Positions 29,480 to 37,995 are shown, counted from the first letter of the stretch. The stretch is DNA of 64,000 nt from Tahibacter harae (GCF_024437735.1 NZ_JANFQO010000015.1:1-64000), one strand, 5' to 3'. The notes: generated by a model not told the origin, from the letters alone. A program made the numbers and translations.

Positions 29480-30682
29480 ATGGCGCCAATGGATACTCCC
29501 AGCCTGCGGGACCGCATAGACCAGGGCCTGTTCAACGCAATCTACTCGCGCAACCTGGTCTACAACGCCTGCTGGGAAGACCCGGCCGTGGACCGCCAGG
29601 CGCTGTGTCTGGGGCCTGACGACAGCGTGCTGGTGATCACCAGCGCCGGGTGCAACGCACTGGACTACGCCATCGCCGGCCCGCGCCGGGTGCATGCGGT
29701 CGACGCCAATCCGCGTCAGACCGCATTGCTGGAACTCAAGATCGCCGGCATACGCCGGCTCGAGTTCGACGATTACTTCGCCATCTTCGGCGAAGGCTTC
29801 CATGCGGATTTCCGCCGCCTGTACCAGGACAGGCTGCGCGCCGAACTCAGCCCCTTCGCCCAGTCCTGGTGGGACAGGCACTGGGCCTGGTTCGCCAATC
29901 CGCGCGGCAGCTTCTACTTCCACGGTCTTTCAGGCCTCGTGGCGCGCAGCTTCCGCGCTTACTTCCGCCTGCGGCCGCGGCTCAACCACGCCCTCACCGC
30001 GCTGTTCCAGGCGCGCGACCTGTCCGAGCAGCGCGTGATCTACGATGACCGCGTCGCCCCGCTGATGTGGAACAAGCCGGTCAACTGGCTGCTGTCGCAG
30101 CAGTTCGTCATGAGCCTGCTGGGCGTGCCCTATCCGCAGCGCAAGCTGGTCGAGGCGCAGCACGCCGGCGGCATCGCCGGCTTCATCCGCGAAGCCGTGC
30201 AGTACGTGTTCCGCCAGCTGCCGGCGTCGGACAATTATTTCTGGCATGTCTATGTCGCCGGCCGCTACCGCCGCGACTGCTGTCCGGAATACCTCAAGCC
30301 GGACAATTTCGCCGCGCTCAAGGCCGGCCGCGTCGATGCCATCGTGCCGCATACCACGACGGTGACCGAATTCCTGCGCGGCCACGACGAACCGATCACC
30401 CGCTTCGTGCTGCTGGACCACATGGACTGGATGAGCAGCTACTACCCGCAGGCGCTGGCCGAAGAATGGGATGCCATCCTGCAGCGCGCCGCGCCAGGCG
30501 CACGCATCCTGCTACGCAGCGCGCATGCGCGGCCGGCCTATCTGGACAACCTGCGCGTAGGCCGCGACCACCTGCCGCTGCGCGACGTGCTCGCCTTCCG
30601 CGACGACCTGGCGCAGAGCCTGCACCAGGCCGACCGCGTCCACACCTACGCCGGCTTCGTGATCGCCGATGCGCCGGCTTGA
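29480..30682 (+). CDS. btaA: BtaA-like SAM:diacylglycerol 3-amino-3-carboxypropyl transferase (DUF3419)
   Basis: A 400-residue DUF3419 protein. BtaA moves the aminocarboxypropyl group of SAM to diacylglycerol, giving the head group of betaine lipids. Family-like segments are NLVYNACWEDPAVDRQAL near the N-terminus, the SAM-binding SVLVITSAGCNALDYAIAGPRRVHAVDANPRQTALLELK, and later VPHTTTVTEFL and FVLLDHMDWM. The protein is soluble or peripheral. It overlaps a methyltransferase gene fitting BtaB by 14 bases, which strongly supports the assignment. A second ATG nine bases downstream (MDTPSL) is an equally plausible start. Confidence 0.88.
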   Translation: MAPMDTPSLRDRIDQGLFNAIYSRNLVYNACWEDPAVDRQALCLGPDDSVLVITSAGCNALDYAIAGPRRVHAVDANPRQTALLELKIAGIRRLEFDDYFAIFGEGFHADFRRLYQDRLRAELSPFAQSWWDRHWAWFANPRGSFYFHGLSGLVARSFRAYFRLRPRLNHALTALFQARDLSEQRVIYDDRVAPLMWNKPVNWLLSQQFVMSLLGVPYPQRKLVEAQHAGGIAGFIREAVQYVFRQLPASDNYFWHVYVAGRYRRDCCPEYLKPDNFAALKAGRVDAIVPHTTTVTEFLRGHDEPITRFVLLDHMDWMSSYYPQALAEEWDAILQRAAPGARILLRSAHARPAYLDNLRVGRDHLPLRDVLAFRDDLAQSLHQADRVHTYAGFVIADAPA

Positions 30683-31412
30683 GTCCCTGCGCGCCGAGAT
30701 CGGCGTACTGCGCAGCCTGCTGCGCGGCATGCCGCGCGACGCCGGCCATGCCGAACGCCTGCAGGCGTTCTACGCGCCCCAGGCCGCGCACTACGACGCC
30801 TTCCGCGAACGCCTGCTGCAGGGCCGGCGCGAACTGATCGCCAGCCTGCAACTGCCGGCCAATGCGGTGGTGGTGGAACTGGGCGGCGGCACCGGCCGCA
30901 ATCTGGATTTCTTCACGCCGCAGCAATGGTCGCGCATCGCCCGCTTTGAACTGGTCGACCTCTGCCCCGCCCTGGCCGAACGCGCCCAGCTGCGCGCCAT
31001 GGCCGACGCACGCATCCGCGTCAGCCAGGCCGACGCCACCACCTGGCGGCCGCACACGCCGGCGGACTGCGTCTATCTCTCCTATGCGCTGACCATGATC
31101 CCCGATTGGCGTGCCGCGCTGGTCAACGCCCTGGCCATGCTCAAGCCCGGCGGCACGCTGGCCATCGTGGATTTCTACGTTTCCGAAGCCGCGCCGCCCG
31201 CCGGCCTGCGCTGCCACAGCCTGTTCACGCGGCGCTTCTGGCCGGCCTGGTTCGGCCACGACGGCGTGAAGCTCGACGCCGCCCACCTGCCCGCCCTGCG
31301 CACCAGCCTGCCCCAGCACAGCCTGGTCGAGGCGCACGCCGCCGTGCCTTACCTGCCGCTGGTCAAGGTGCCGGTCTATCGCTTTGTCGGGAAGAAGCCG
31401 GTCACGGACTGA
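30669..31412 (+). CDS. btaB: BtaB-like N-methyltransferase for betaine lipid
   Basis: A 247-residue class I SAM-dependent methyltransferase. Motif I is VVVELGGGTGRNLDFF near residue 62, followed by FELVDLCPALAERAQ, the acidic QADATTWRPHTPADCVYLSYALTMIPDW and LKPGGTLAIVDFYVS. In organisms with DGTS lipid, BtaB adds three methyl groups to diacylglyceryl-homoserine made by BtaA. The gene starts inside the end of btaA (14-base overlap). By itself it could be another methyltransferase; the pairing gives the call. The palindromic repeat at 31431 follows directly. Confidence 0.85.
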   Translation: MRRLESLRAEIGVLRSLLRGMPRDAGHAERLQAFYAPQAAHYDAFRERLLQGRRELIASLQLPANAVVVELGGGTGRNLDFFTPQQWSRIARFELVDLCPALAERAQLRAMADARIRVSQADATTWRPHTPADCVYLSYALTMIPDWRAALVNALAMLKPGGTLAIVDFYVSEAAPPAGLRCHSLFTRRFWPAWFGHDGVKLDAAHLPALRTSLPQHSLVEAHAAVPYLPLVKVPVYRFVGKKPVTD

Positions 31413-31430
31413 GTGGGCTTCGGAGAGGTG

Positions 31431-31504
31431 CGGGATTCGGGATGAGGGGATCCGGGATTCAAAAGCGATGCGCGCTTTTGCGAATCCCGAATCGCAAATC
31501 CCGG
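31431..31504. repeat. GGGATTC/GAATCCC dispersed palindromic repeat, copy 2
   Basis: The left arm carries CGGGATTCGGGATG and CCGGGATTC, the right arm GCGAATCCCGAATC and AAATCCCGG. Between them AAAAGCG-ATGCG-CGCTTTT continues the stem, so GGGATTC + AAAAGCG pairs with CGCTTTT + GC + GAATCCC. The same words form the element at 16892. It follows btaB by 18 bases and could also terminate that transcript. Confidence 0.65.
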
Positions 31505-31638
31505 CTCACCAGGGAAACATCCGAGCTGGTATCGGCGCCTGGATTTTCGTCATTGCTTTCAACCGCGGGTCGGCGGCGAAAATTCAGGCGCTTCGTGCAC
31601 CGGAATCTACAGCGCCTGCAGAAACCCGTCAGCCGGCT

Positions 31639-32040
31639 TCACCGCGCCATATCAGGCGCCCACTCCGCATAGCGGTCTTCCACCACGTCGTAACGCCGCA
31701 TCGCCCCCGTCGCCACATCCACCCGGAAGCGATCCAGCACCGGCGCCGTCGCGGGATCGCCGGGGCAGCCATCGCCGTGCTTTTCGTGTACCGCGATGCC
31801 GAAGAAAGCCGGCTCGCTTTCCTCGACCAGCAGACTGAGGCAGTCGCCATGGACGCGGTAGGGCGCACTGCGTTTCAGCTGCTGGAGCAGGCGGTTCGTG
31901 GCCGCTGCTTCATCCAGCGGCGCCGCCACGGTCGCGGCGGCCGCGAATGCCAGCGCCATCCCGAGGACAGCTGCCAGACTTGCGCGTGTGCGAGCGCCGC
32001 GAAAACCGGATCCGCGCCACGGTGCGCTGCGCGGCTTCAT
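31639..32040 (-). CDS. Small periplasmic protein of unknown function
   Basis: A 133-residue protein. Residues 1-38 form a signal peptide (basic start, then LAAVLGMALAFAAAATVAA). The mature part contains paired cysteines (HGDCLSLL and GDGCPGD) and ends PVLDRFRVDVATGAMRRYDVVEDRYAEW, a beta-rich segment. No catalytic motif is seen. The start at 32040 opens the signal peptide. It is 22 bases downstream of fur on the same strand and may share its transcript; an iron link is speculative. Confidence 0.7.
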   Translation of the reverse strand: MKPRSAPWRGSGFRGARTRASLAAVLGMALAFAAAATVAAPLDEAAATNRLLQQLKRSAPYRVHGDCLSLLVEESEPAFFGIAVHEKHGDGCPGDPATAPVLDRFRVDVATGAMRRYDVVEDRYAEWAPDMAR

Positions 32041-32062
32041 GAGGTCGTCTCCCCGGCTCCGC

Positions 32063-32470
32063 TCAGCGTTTGCGCTTGGGCCGCACATACAGTACCAGGC
32101 TGTGTTCCTCGATCACATAACCGTGCCTGTCGGCGATTTCGCGCTGCAGGCGCTCGATCTCCTCGCTGGTGAACTCGATCACCTTGCCGGTATCCAGGTC
32201 CACCATATGGTCGTGGTGATGGCCGCGGTCCAGTTCGTACACCGCCTGGCCGCCTTCAAAATTGTGCTTGAGCACCAGACCCGCGGTTTCGAACTGGGTC
32301 AGCACGCGGTACACCGTGGCCAGGCCGATGTCGTCCTCATGGGCCAGCAGCTCGCGGTAGATGTCCTCGGCAGTCAGGTGCTTGCCGCCGGATTCTTCGA
32401 GTATGCCCAGTATGCGCACGCGCGGATGAGTGACCTTCAGACCGACTTTGCGCAGATCCTGTGATTCCAC
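32063..32470 (-). CDS. fur: Ferric uptake regulator Fur
   Basis: A 135-residue Fur. The winged-helix domain (1-83) contains GLKVTHPRVRILGILEESG, HLTAEDIYRELL and IGLATVYRVLTQFETAGLV; the metal/dimer domain has the His cluster GHHHDHMVDLDTGKVIEFTSEEIERLQ. The CxxC pair seen in many Fur proteins is absent (the chain ends YVRPKRKR), as in a subset of Fur that lacks the structural cysteines. The start is GTG at 32468-32470, seven bases after AGGAG. It is divergent from bamE, the classical fur-omlA arrangement of Xanthomonads. With Fe2+ it represses iron uptake genes. Confidence 0.95.
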   Translation of the reverse strand: MESQDLRKVGLKVTHPRVRILGILEESGGKHLTAEDIYRELLAHEDDIGLATVYRVLTQFETAGLVLKHNFEGGQAVYELDRGHHHDHMVDLDTGKVIEFTSEEIERLQREIADRHGYVIEEHSLVLYVRPKRKR

Positions 32471-32719
32471 GATGTTTCTCCTGTTTTGCGCGGGCAGCGT
32501 TGGCCGGCGGCGGGACGATGGGCCTGCCCGTTTCGGGGCGATTCACGTTGCGGGGCTGCCTGGATCGCGGTGGCCTGGTGCGGAATCCTTGCAAATCAAA
32601 GGTCCGCACGCCAATGGCCGGAGCCGGTGCCGGCAGAGGCGCGGCACTGGCCGGGTGTTCCGGCCGATCAGCAGGGCTAGTGTATCATCCGGACTTTCCT
32701 GACTGACCGGATCGTCGTG
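32471..32719. promoter_or_regulatory. Divergent fur-bamE promoter region
   Basis: About 250 bases between two divergent housekeeping genes. GTGTATCATCCGG near 32679 resembles a -10 element for bamE. I see no full Fur box (GATAATGATAATCATTATC-like), so fur autoregulation is not supported by the sequence. Confidence 0.4.
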
Positions 32720-33133
32720 ATGAGGTGTTTCACCCGCTCCCTGACTGTCGCCGGCCTGGCCTTCGCACTGGCCGGCTGCGGCGTCATCTACCGGCCCGAC
32801 GTGCAACAGGGCAGCCTGCTTTCCAAGCCCATCGTCGACCAGCTCAAGCCGGGCATGAGCAAGCGCCAGGTGAGCCTGCTGCTGGGCACGCCGCCCATCA
32901 CCAGCCCGTTCGACACCGACCGATGGGACTACGTCTCCTCGATCCAGCGCCGCGGCGGCAAGATGGCCACCAAGAACCTCAGCCTCACCTTCGAGAACGA
33001 CGCCCTGGCGCGCATCGAAGGCGACTACTTCCCCGAAGACCCGGCCCAGCTGATCAAGGACGCCAAGAAATACCGCGTCCAGTTCCCCGACGAGAAGCGC
33101 CCCGACGAGAAGAAGCAGGGCCGCGGCGGCTGA
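32720..33133 (+). CDS. bamE: Outer-membrane assembly lipoprotein BamE (OmlA/SmpA)
   Basis: A 137-residue lipoprotein of the BAM complex that folds outer-membrane barrels. The signal ends LAFALAGCGVIY, making Cys the lipid anchor. The fold is recognised from YRPDVQQGSLL, LKPGMSKRQVSLLLGTPP and DRWDYVSSIQRRGGK, ending with LTFENDALARIEGDYFP. The ATG at 32720 is preceded in frame by a GTG at 32717; either could serve. It is divergent from fur and converges on rnfH. Confidence 0.93.
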   Translation: MRCFTRSLTVAGLAFALAGCGVIYRPDVQQGSLLSKPIVDQLKPGMSKRQVSLLLGTPPITSPFDTDRWDYVSSIQRRGGKMATKNLSLTFENDALARIEGDYFPEDPAQLIKDAKKYRVQFPDEKRPDEKKQGRGG

Positions 33134-33144
33134 TGAACCCGCGC

Positions 33145-33173
33145 CGCGCGCCCGGTCTCAGCCCGGGCGCGCG
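33145..33173. terminator. Bidirectional hairpin between bamE and rnfH
   Basis: CGCGCGCCCGG pairs with CCGGGCGCGCG through a perfect 11-base stem and a seven-base loop that contains the rnfH stop codon. There is no T run; its place between converging genes suggests a transcription block for both. Confidence 0.5.
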
Positions 33174-33475
33174 GGCTTGGCGCGATTGCGCTCGGCGCGC
33201 TGGCGCCGCACCTCTTTCGGATTCACCTGCAGCGGCCGGTAGACCTCGACCCGGTCGCCGTCGCGCAACACGGTCGCCGGCGCCGCCGGCCGGCTGAAAA
33301 CGCCAATCCTGGCTGTCGCCAGGTCCAGCGCCGGAAAGCGGCGCGCCAGTTCGCTCGCGGCCAGTGCATCAGCCACCGTCGCGCCGGCCGGCAGACGCAA
33401 TTCCTGCAGGAACTGCGCGCCCGGCTCGGCATAGGCCACTTCCACGCGCAGCAGGCCGGCCGCGGTCTCAGGCAT
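33158..33475 (-). CDS. rnfH: RnfH/UPF0125 family protein
   Basis: A 105-residue ubiquitin-like-fold protein ([30 protein letters not shown], then [38 protein letters not shown]). These end blocks are the hallmark of RnfH, found beside ratA and smpB in most gammaproteobacteria; the molecular role is not settled. The gene overlaps ratA by eight bases and is the last of the leftward pair. Confidence 0.92.
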   Translation of the reverse strand: MPETAAGLLRVEVAYAEPGAQFLQELRLPAGATVADALAASELARRFPALDLATARIGVFSRPAAPATVLRDGDRVEVYRPLQVNPKEVRRQRAERNRAKPARPG

Positions 33476-33899
33476 AGGTACGCGCCGCCTCGCGCACGAA
33501 CTCGTCCACCATGCGGTCGGCCAGCCCCTGGAAGCCCAGGCGCAGGGCCGAGCCGATCAGGGCGCCGGAATACTCGAAATCCATGGCCAGGGCGATCTTG
33601 CAGCCGACCTCGCCCAGCGGGGCGAAAGTCCAGGCGCCGGTCAGGGCACGGAACGGGCCGTCGACCAGCTGCATGTCGATGCGTTCCGGACGCACCGGGG
33701 TATTGCGCGTGGTGAAGCTCTGGCTCAGCCCGGCCACGCGCACCTGCAGCCGCGCGGTCAGGCTGGCCTCGTCGCGCTGCAGCACCTCGGCGCCGACGCA
33801 CCAGGAGAAACGCCTGGGGTATGCTTCCACCTCGTTGACCAGGTCGAACATCTGGGCGGGGCTGTAGCGCACCAGGGCGCTGCGTCGGATCTGGATCAA
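33468..33899 (-). CDS. ratA: RatA/START-like ribosome association factor
   Basis: A 143-residue START/SRPBCC protein. [37 protein letters not shown] opens the fold, with a middle [32 protein letters not shown] and a C-terminal helix [15 protein letters not shown]. coli RatA can block joining of ribosomal subunits, while homologues in other lineages bind quinone (COQ10-like); both remain open here. It is divergent from smpB and coupled to rnfH. Confidence 0.9.
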   Translation of the reverse strand: MIQIRRSALVRYSPAQMFDLVNEVEAYPRRFSWCVGAEVLQRDEASLTARLQVRVAGLSQSFTTRNTPVRPERIDMQLVDGPFRALTGAWTFAPLGEVGCKIALAMDFEYSGALIGSALRLGFQGLADRMVDEFVREAARTYA

Positions 33900-34052
33900 A
33901 TCGGCGGTCTCGCGTCGGGCAACTGGCCGCGCTGCCCGCGGCGGCGGTCAGCGGCTGCCGCCTTGAACTCTGCGCCGCAAGGCGCATGTCAGGCGTTCAC
34001 TCACACATACAACAAAGCGCCCCGTGACGGAGCGCGGCGGATTCTACCGAAG

Positions 34053-34547
34053 ATGGCAAAGCCCAAGGACAAGAAAGACAAGGACGGCGGCGGCACGATC
34101 GCCCTGAACAAGCGCGCCCGCTACGACTACCACATCGACGACCGCTACGAAGCCGGCCTGGTGCTGCAGGGCTGGGAGGTCAAGAGCATCCGTGCCGGCA
34201 GGGTCAATTTCGGCGATGCCTATGCCCTGATCAAGGCCGGCGAACTCTACCTGTTCGGCGCCCAGATCACCCCGCTGATCCAGGCCTCCACCCACGTCGT
34301 CGCCGACGACCGCCGCACCCGCAAACTGCTGCTGCACCGCGAGCAGATCGACAAGCTGATCGGCGCAGTGGAACGCAAGGGCTACACCCTGATCCCGACC
34401 GCGCTGTACTGGAAGAACAACCGGGTCAAGGTGGAAGTGGGCCTGGCCCGCGGCAAGCAGGAGCACGACAAGCGCGCGACCGAAAAGGACCGGGACTGGA
34501 ACCGGGAGAAGCAGCGGACGATGCGGGCGCATAACCGCGACGCCTGA
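34053..34547 (+). CDS. smpB: SsrA-binding protein SmpB
   Basis: A 164-residue SmpB, the partner that carries tmRNA to stalled ribosomes. Core blocks are [43 protein letters not shown], and the C-terminal [25 protein letters not shown] helix that reads the mRNA channel. The start at 34053 (AKPKDKKDK) gives the family length; the open frame extends 30 codons upstream without similarity. Its RNA partner ssrA is 1.6 kb away on the opposite strand, with the jet remnant between. Confidence 0.97.
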   Translation: MAKPKDKKDKDGGGTIALNKRARYDYHIDDRYEAGLVLQGWEVKSIRAGRVNFGDAYALIKAGELYLFGAQITPLIQASTHVVADDRRTRKLLLHREQIDKLIGAVERKGYTLIPTALYWKNNRVKVEVGLARGKQEHDKRATEKDRDWNREKQRTMRAHNRDA

Positions 34548-34687
34548 CAGGCAGTGCGGATCCGGGCCGGCGCGCGAACGCATCCGCGCACGAAATCCTG
34601 CACGGCATGCTTTCGCCTCGCGCTTGCTGCTGGCACAGATCGGCAAGGATCCGCAGGGTGCGCAGCCCAGGCGGTTCTCTCACCTCG

Positions 34688-35890
34688 TCACGGCAATCCC
34701 CGCAGCGTCTCGTTCAATCAGCCGAAACCGACACGCTCCTGCTCCAGCCTCAGCCTGGACTGAAAACGATCGAAGCGCAGATCGTCATACAGCGCCACCT
34801 CATCCGGCGTCTGGCGCAGCAGGTCGTGATGCCGGGACTCGGGCTCTTCGCTCCAGTGCAGGCGATGAGCGCGAAGCATCTCCTGGTCCATCAGCAACGA
34901 CGCCGCCTGGGGAAAGTGGGCGCGAAACTGGTCGAGAATCGCGAAACCATGCGTGTCGATGTCGCCCCAGTAGTGCAGTTGCGCCACTGTGCGTTGCGCA
35001 TGTTCTCCGGCTTCCAGCCAGTCGTGATGTACCCGACGGGTACGGGGTTCGGGATTCAGTGCGGCGACGGCAGGCAGTGCAAGAACTTGGTCGAGGCGCT
35101 CAGAGAGTTGTTCCTGCCGCCGGCTGGACATGAGGAAGTCCCAGAAGGCGCGAAAACTGCGCCCCTGGTCCGAATCGCCGATGGCATCACGCTCGCCCAT
35201 GATCTCGTCGAGCAGCGCGCTCTTGCCACCTTCCCACAACGCAATCCGCTCACGCACCTTGCGGTCGAGCTGGCGAAAGTTGTGCTCCACCTCGCGGAAG
35301 TCAGCCAGCAGCTCGCGCGCCAGTTGCTGGAACTGCTGAAAGCGGTCCTTGACTGCCGTGTCGTCCAGCAGCGGCACTTCGCCCGCCATGGTGCGGGAAA
35401 TTTCGGCATCGAGCTCCGCGCGCTTCCTGCGCAGTTCCTCGACTCGTTTGACGGGATCGGCTTCGGTGCCGGCACTGATCTGTTCCAGCAGCGCGAAAAG
35501 CGTCAAGAGACGCGATTCGGTGCCAACAAACGGCCGCTCGGTCAGCGAAACCAGCCAGGCAATAGCTTTCTCGGCAGCAGGAGTCAGATCGAACTGCGCT
35601 TCATCGGTGCCCGGCTTGTAGAATTTCCGCAGCCAGCCCTTGTCAGATGCGCACCAGCCGCCCAGATACTCCGACGCACCTTTGGGATAAGCCTCCTCTC
35701 CCAGCTGTTCGCGCAGCGCGAACAGCTCGTCTTCCAAGGCTTCTGAGAGATCCGCTTCATTCATCACGCGCACATTCGGCGCAACGAACTTCCGATACAG
35801 GAAGCTGGCCACCAGCGGCGCATGCGGCGAAGCCAGTAGCCGCCAGGCGGGATGACGCTCGCGCAAGGCGGCAAGGGTTGCGTGGTTCAT
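34688..35890 (-). pseudogene. jetA-jetD deletion fusion, remnant of a Wadjet operon
   Basis: The 390-residue ORF (stop at 34718) joins two unrelated families. Residues 1-305 fit DUF3375/JetA, the kleisin-like subunit: LRERHPAWRLLASPHAPLVASFLYR at the start, GRSFRAFWDFLMS near 245 and HHDWLEAGEHAQRTVAQL at 288-305. From residue 306 the chain reads HYWGDIDTHGFAILDQF, SLLMDQEMLRAHRLHW and LYDDLRF, the C-terminal end of JetD, the Toprim nuclease. The join is at about 34975. JetB, JetC (the SMC ATPase), the JetA C-terminus and the JetD front with its Toprim glutamate are missing, so plasmid defence cannot work. The stop after ERVGFG is TGA where a Trp codon is expected; the frame then continues LNETLRGLP to 34688. 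No clear ribosome site precedes the ATG. It lies beside ssrA. Confidence 0.85.
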
Positions 35891-36092
35891 GGCGGAAGAG
35901 CCTGGCTTTCAGTAGCGTCTCAAATGCGGCAGCCTCGGGAAAAAACCACTGAACGACGCGCACCCGCAAGCTACCACGACAGCCATGATGAGGGAGCCCC
36001 GTCCCTCCTCCCCGGCAGCCTGCGGACGTCCCGCACATCATTGCGCCAAAAGCACGATCAATGCCGTGTGCAGCAGCGCTTGCGCCAAGAAA

Positions 36093-36117
36093 AAGGCCCG
36101 GAGGTCATCCGGGCCTT
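36093..36117 (-). terminator. Intrinsic terminator of ssrA
   Basis: On the minus strand AAGGCCCGGA pairs perfectly with TCCGGGCCTT through a five-base loop and is followed by TTTCTT. It lies seven bases beyond the 3' CCA end of tmRNA and is a textbook Rho-independent terminator. Confidence 0.9.
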
Positions 36118-36123
36118 GGCAAA

Positions 36124-36476
36124 TGGTGGAGGTGGCGGGAATTGAACCCGCGTCCGAAGGCGTTTGACGCCAGGTACTACATGCTTAGCTCACTGTTGGG
36201 TCTCGTCCGCCGGCAGCACAGTGCGCAAGGCGCACCGTCGGACCAGCCTGTAAGTTTTAGCCGGGCACCGACAGGCGGCGGGTCCCAGCGATCCTGTGAT
36301 AATGACCCTACATCCACGAGCACAGGCACAAGTGGGTTCGGGGCTAGGCCTTAAGCGGCCAGAGCGTAGACGTCGTCGTTGGCGTCTGAATTTTTGCCGC
36401 TGGATTAACGAGGAAAGCTGCCCCCTCGGCATGCACCCAACTATCTCACTACCCCCGTCGAAGCCGTGACACCCCC
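36124..36476 (-). ncRNA. ssrA: Transfer-messenger RNA (tmRNA)
   Basis: The 353-base RNA begins GGGGGTGTCACGGCTTCGACG and ends with a T-arm (GGGAATTGAACCCGCG region on the complement) and CCTCCACCA. The first seven bases GGGGGTG pair with CACCTCC before ACCA to form the acceptor stem (one G-U pair). tmRNA with SmpB frees stalled ribosomes and tags the broken protein. A tag reading frame is present at 36351-36383, and an intrinsic terminator follows. The gene end is a frequent integration site for mobile islands; no repeated copy of its 3' end was found on either side here. Confidence 0.97.
36351..36383 (-). CDS. tmRNA proteolysis tag reading frame
   Basis: GCC AAC GAC GAC GTC TAC GCT CTG GCC GCT TAA inside ssrA encodes the degradation tag ANDDVYALAA. 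The C-terminal ALAA is the usual signal for ClpXP. The resume codon is the GCC after TTCAGAC. Confidence 0.9.
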   Translation of the reverse strand, partial: ANDDVYALAA

Positions 36477-37122
36477 GGGGAAAGGCGATGCTAGCACGAT
36501 GCCAGCGTCGATGGCGATGTGATGACAGACTGGCGGGATTTCAAGGCCGGCTGCTGCGACCGGAAAGGCGTTCGCGCCCGGGCGGCCGCAGCGGCGCGTT
36601 CGCGCCGGACCGGTTCATGATGCCCGCAACGGCTGGCGGAGAGCCCGGGGCCAGGCCCGCAGAGGCGACATTCCCCGACGTATCGCATTCGATCCCCCGG
36701 GGCTCCCGGCGGTCGAGACCATGAGACCCATGGAATCTCGCTCCGCATCCAGTTCCGACGCCGCCGCCACCGGCAGCACCGAACACACCCGGTTTCCCTG
36801 CCAGACCCAACCATCACCAGACCCGGGTTGCCATTCACACTGGCCGGGAAACTCCCTTTGTGCATTTCCACTGGGAGAAATCCGCTTCGAGCGACACCTG
36901 TACCTGTGAACTGGCTGGAAACCCGATCCGCGCGGAAAATTCCCGCGCTACTTCGGTAACCAGCACGACAAGGCTTTTCCGGAGCACGGCATCTGGATCG
37001 CTGTGGACGCTATCGGTAGCCCGATCCAGCCCATCTGGTCACGCATTGCCGAATACGCGCCCGCCGACCGGCGCGCCCATCCACCCGCTACGACCGCAGC
37101 GCAGGAACACAACGGAGGCCGC
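36477..37122. other. Non-coding or decayed region upstream of ssrA
   Basis: About 645 bases without an intact gene. A stretch from 36910 to 37080 reads GWKPDPRGKFPRYFGN then QHDKAFPEHGIWIAVDAIG in frame with the downstream lipoprotein but has no start codon and follows a stop at 36907, so it may be the tail of a decayed coding sequence that I cannot name. The ssrA promoter should lie just right of 36476. Confidence 0.35.
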
Positions 37123-37995
37123 ATGAAACGCCTACTCGGCAATATCTGTCTGTTGGCCTTGCTGTTGAGCGGCTGCAAGACAGATACCTCCGCATGTGAA
37201 GGAACGCCGACGCAGAAGCCGCCTGCAGCAGCGCCCGCACCATCCAGCCCTTCCCCGCCTGCCTCAGGCGCTGCCGAGTACACACTGCGCTGGATGACCT
37301 CCAGCACCAGCCTGGAACAGGCCGACCGCGAGCTGAAAGAAGTGCTGGGCCGCCTGCAGCACAGCGCCGCGCCGCTGGCCGAGCTGCCCAAGGCCAGGAA
37401 GTTCACCGTCAGCTACTACGCTGTCGCCGAGAACGACTGGCCCGACAAGTACAAGGCCAGCTTGCGCCAGCGGCTGCAGCAAAAAGATGGCGAGGTCGAA
37501 ACCGAACTCACCTACAAGGTACGCGGCCCGGCGCCGCTGCCGGCCGCCTTGCCGGAAGTCCGCGCCTGCAGTTGCAACAAGATCGGGACGGAGCAGGAAA
37601 CCGATATCGCCCTGGCGCTGAATCCGGAAAACAATGTGCGCAACGCCGGGATCAGCTGCAGTGTGGATCCGCGGAAAATTTCTCCACTGCCCGCGGCATT
37701 CGCGCCCACCTCGGCGGCACGGCCCTGTGCAATCTCGATGACACGCTACAAGCTGGACGGGCCGACGGCCGCCGCCGGCGCAAAGGAAGATCTGAAAATC
37801 GAATACTGGACATTCAAACCCAGGTCCGCGGAAACGCGCGCACTCATCGAAGTCTCGTGGAAAGCGAGCATCGCCGCCGCGGACGAACAGGCTTTCCGCA
37901 CCGCCGTCGCACCGCTACAGGAAAAATTGGCAGCGCTGCCGATTCCGGGCAAGGAACAGATGGCATTGTCCTGCGATGCGGACTGGGCGCCCTGA
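37123..37995 (+). CDS. Lipoprotein of unknown function
   Basis: A 290-residue lipoprotein: KRLLGNICLLALLLSGCKTD is a clear signal with the acylated Cys in LLSGC. A Pro/Ser-rich linker (residues 35-55) follows, then a two-part soluble region with the related stretches YTLRWMTSSTSLEQADRELKEVLGRLQ and IEVSWKASIAAADEQAFRTAVAPLQEKLA, each beta strand plus helix, suggesting a duplicated fold. GGAGG six bases upstream fixes the start at 37123. No family was recognised. It stands between the tmRNA region and the second vgrG cassette. Confidence 0.75.
   Translation: MKRLLGNICLLALLLSGCKTDTSACEGTPTQKPPAAAPAPSSPSPPASGAAEYTLRWMTSSTSLEQADRELKEVLGRLQHSAAPLAELPKARKFTVSYYAVAENDWPDKYKASLRQRLQQKDGEVETELTYKVRGPAPLPAALPEVRACSCNKIGTEQETDIALALNPENNVRNAGISCSVDPRKISPLPAAFAPTSAARPCAISMTRYKLDGPTAAAGAKEDLKIEYWTFKPRSAETRALIEVSWKASIAAADEQAFRTAVAPLQEKLAALPIPGKEQMALSCDADWAP

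Noticed and set aside
32471-32719. Fur box in the fur-bamE region
   Set aside because: No 19-base GATAATGATAATCATTATC-like palindrome is visible in this GC-rich region.
34548-34717. Search for a second copy of the ssrA 3' end as an attachment site
   Set aside because: No repeat of the GGTGGCGGGAATTGAACC-type end was found between smpB and the jet remnant or to the right of ssrA, so no island boundary can be claimed.
34718-35890. Active Wadjet defence system
   Set aside because: JetB, the SMC protein JetC and the JetD Toprim glutamate region are absent; only a fused remnant remains.
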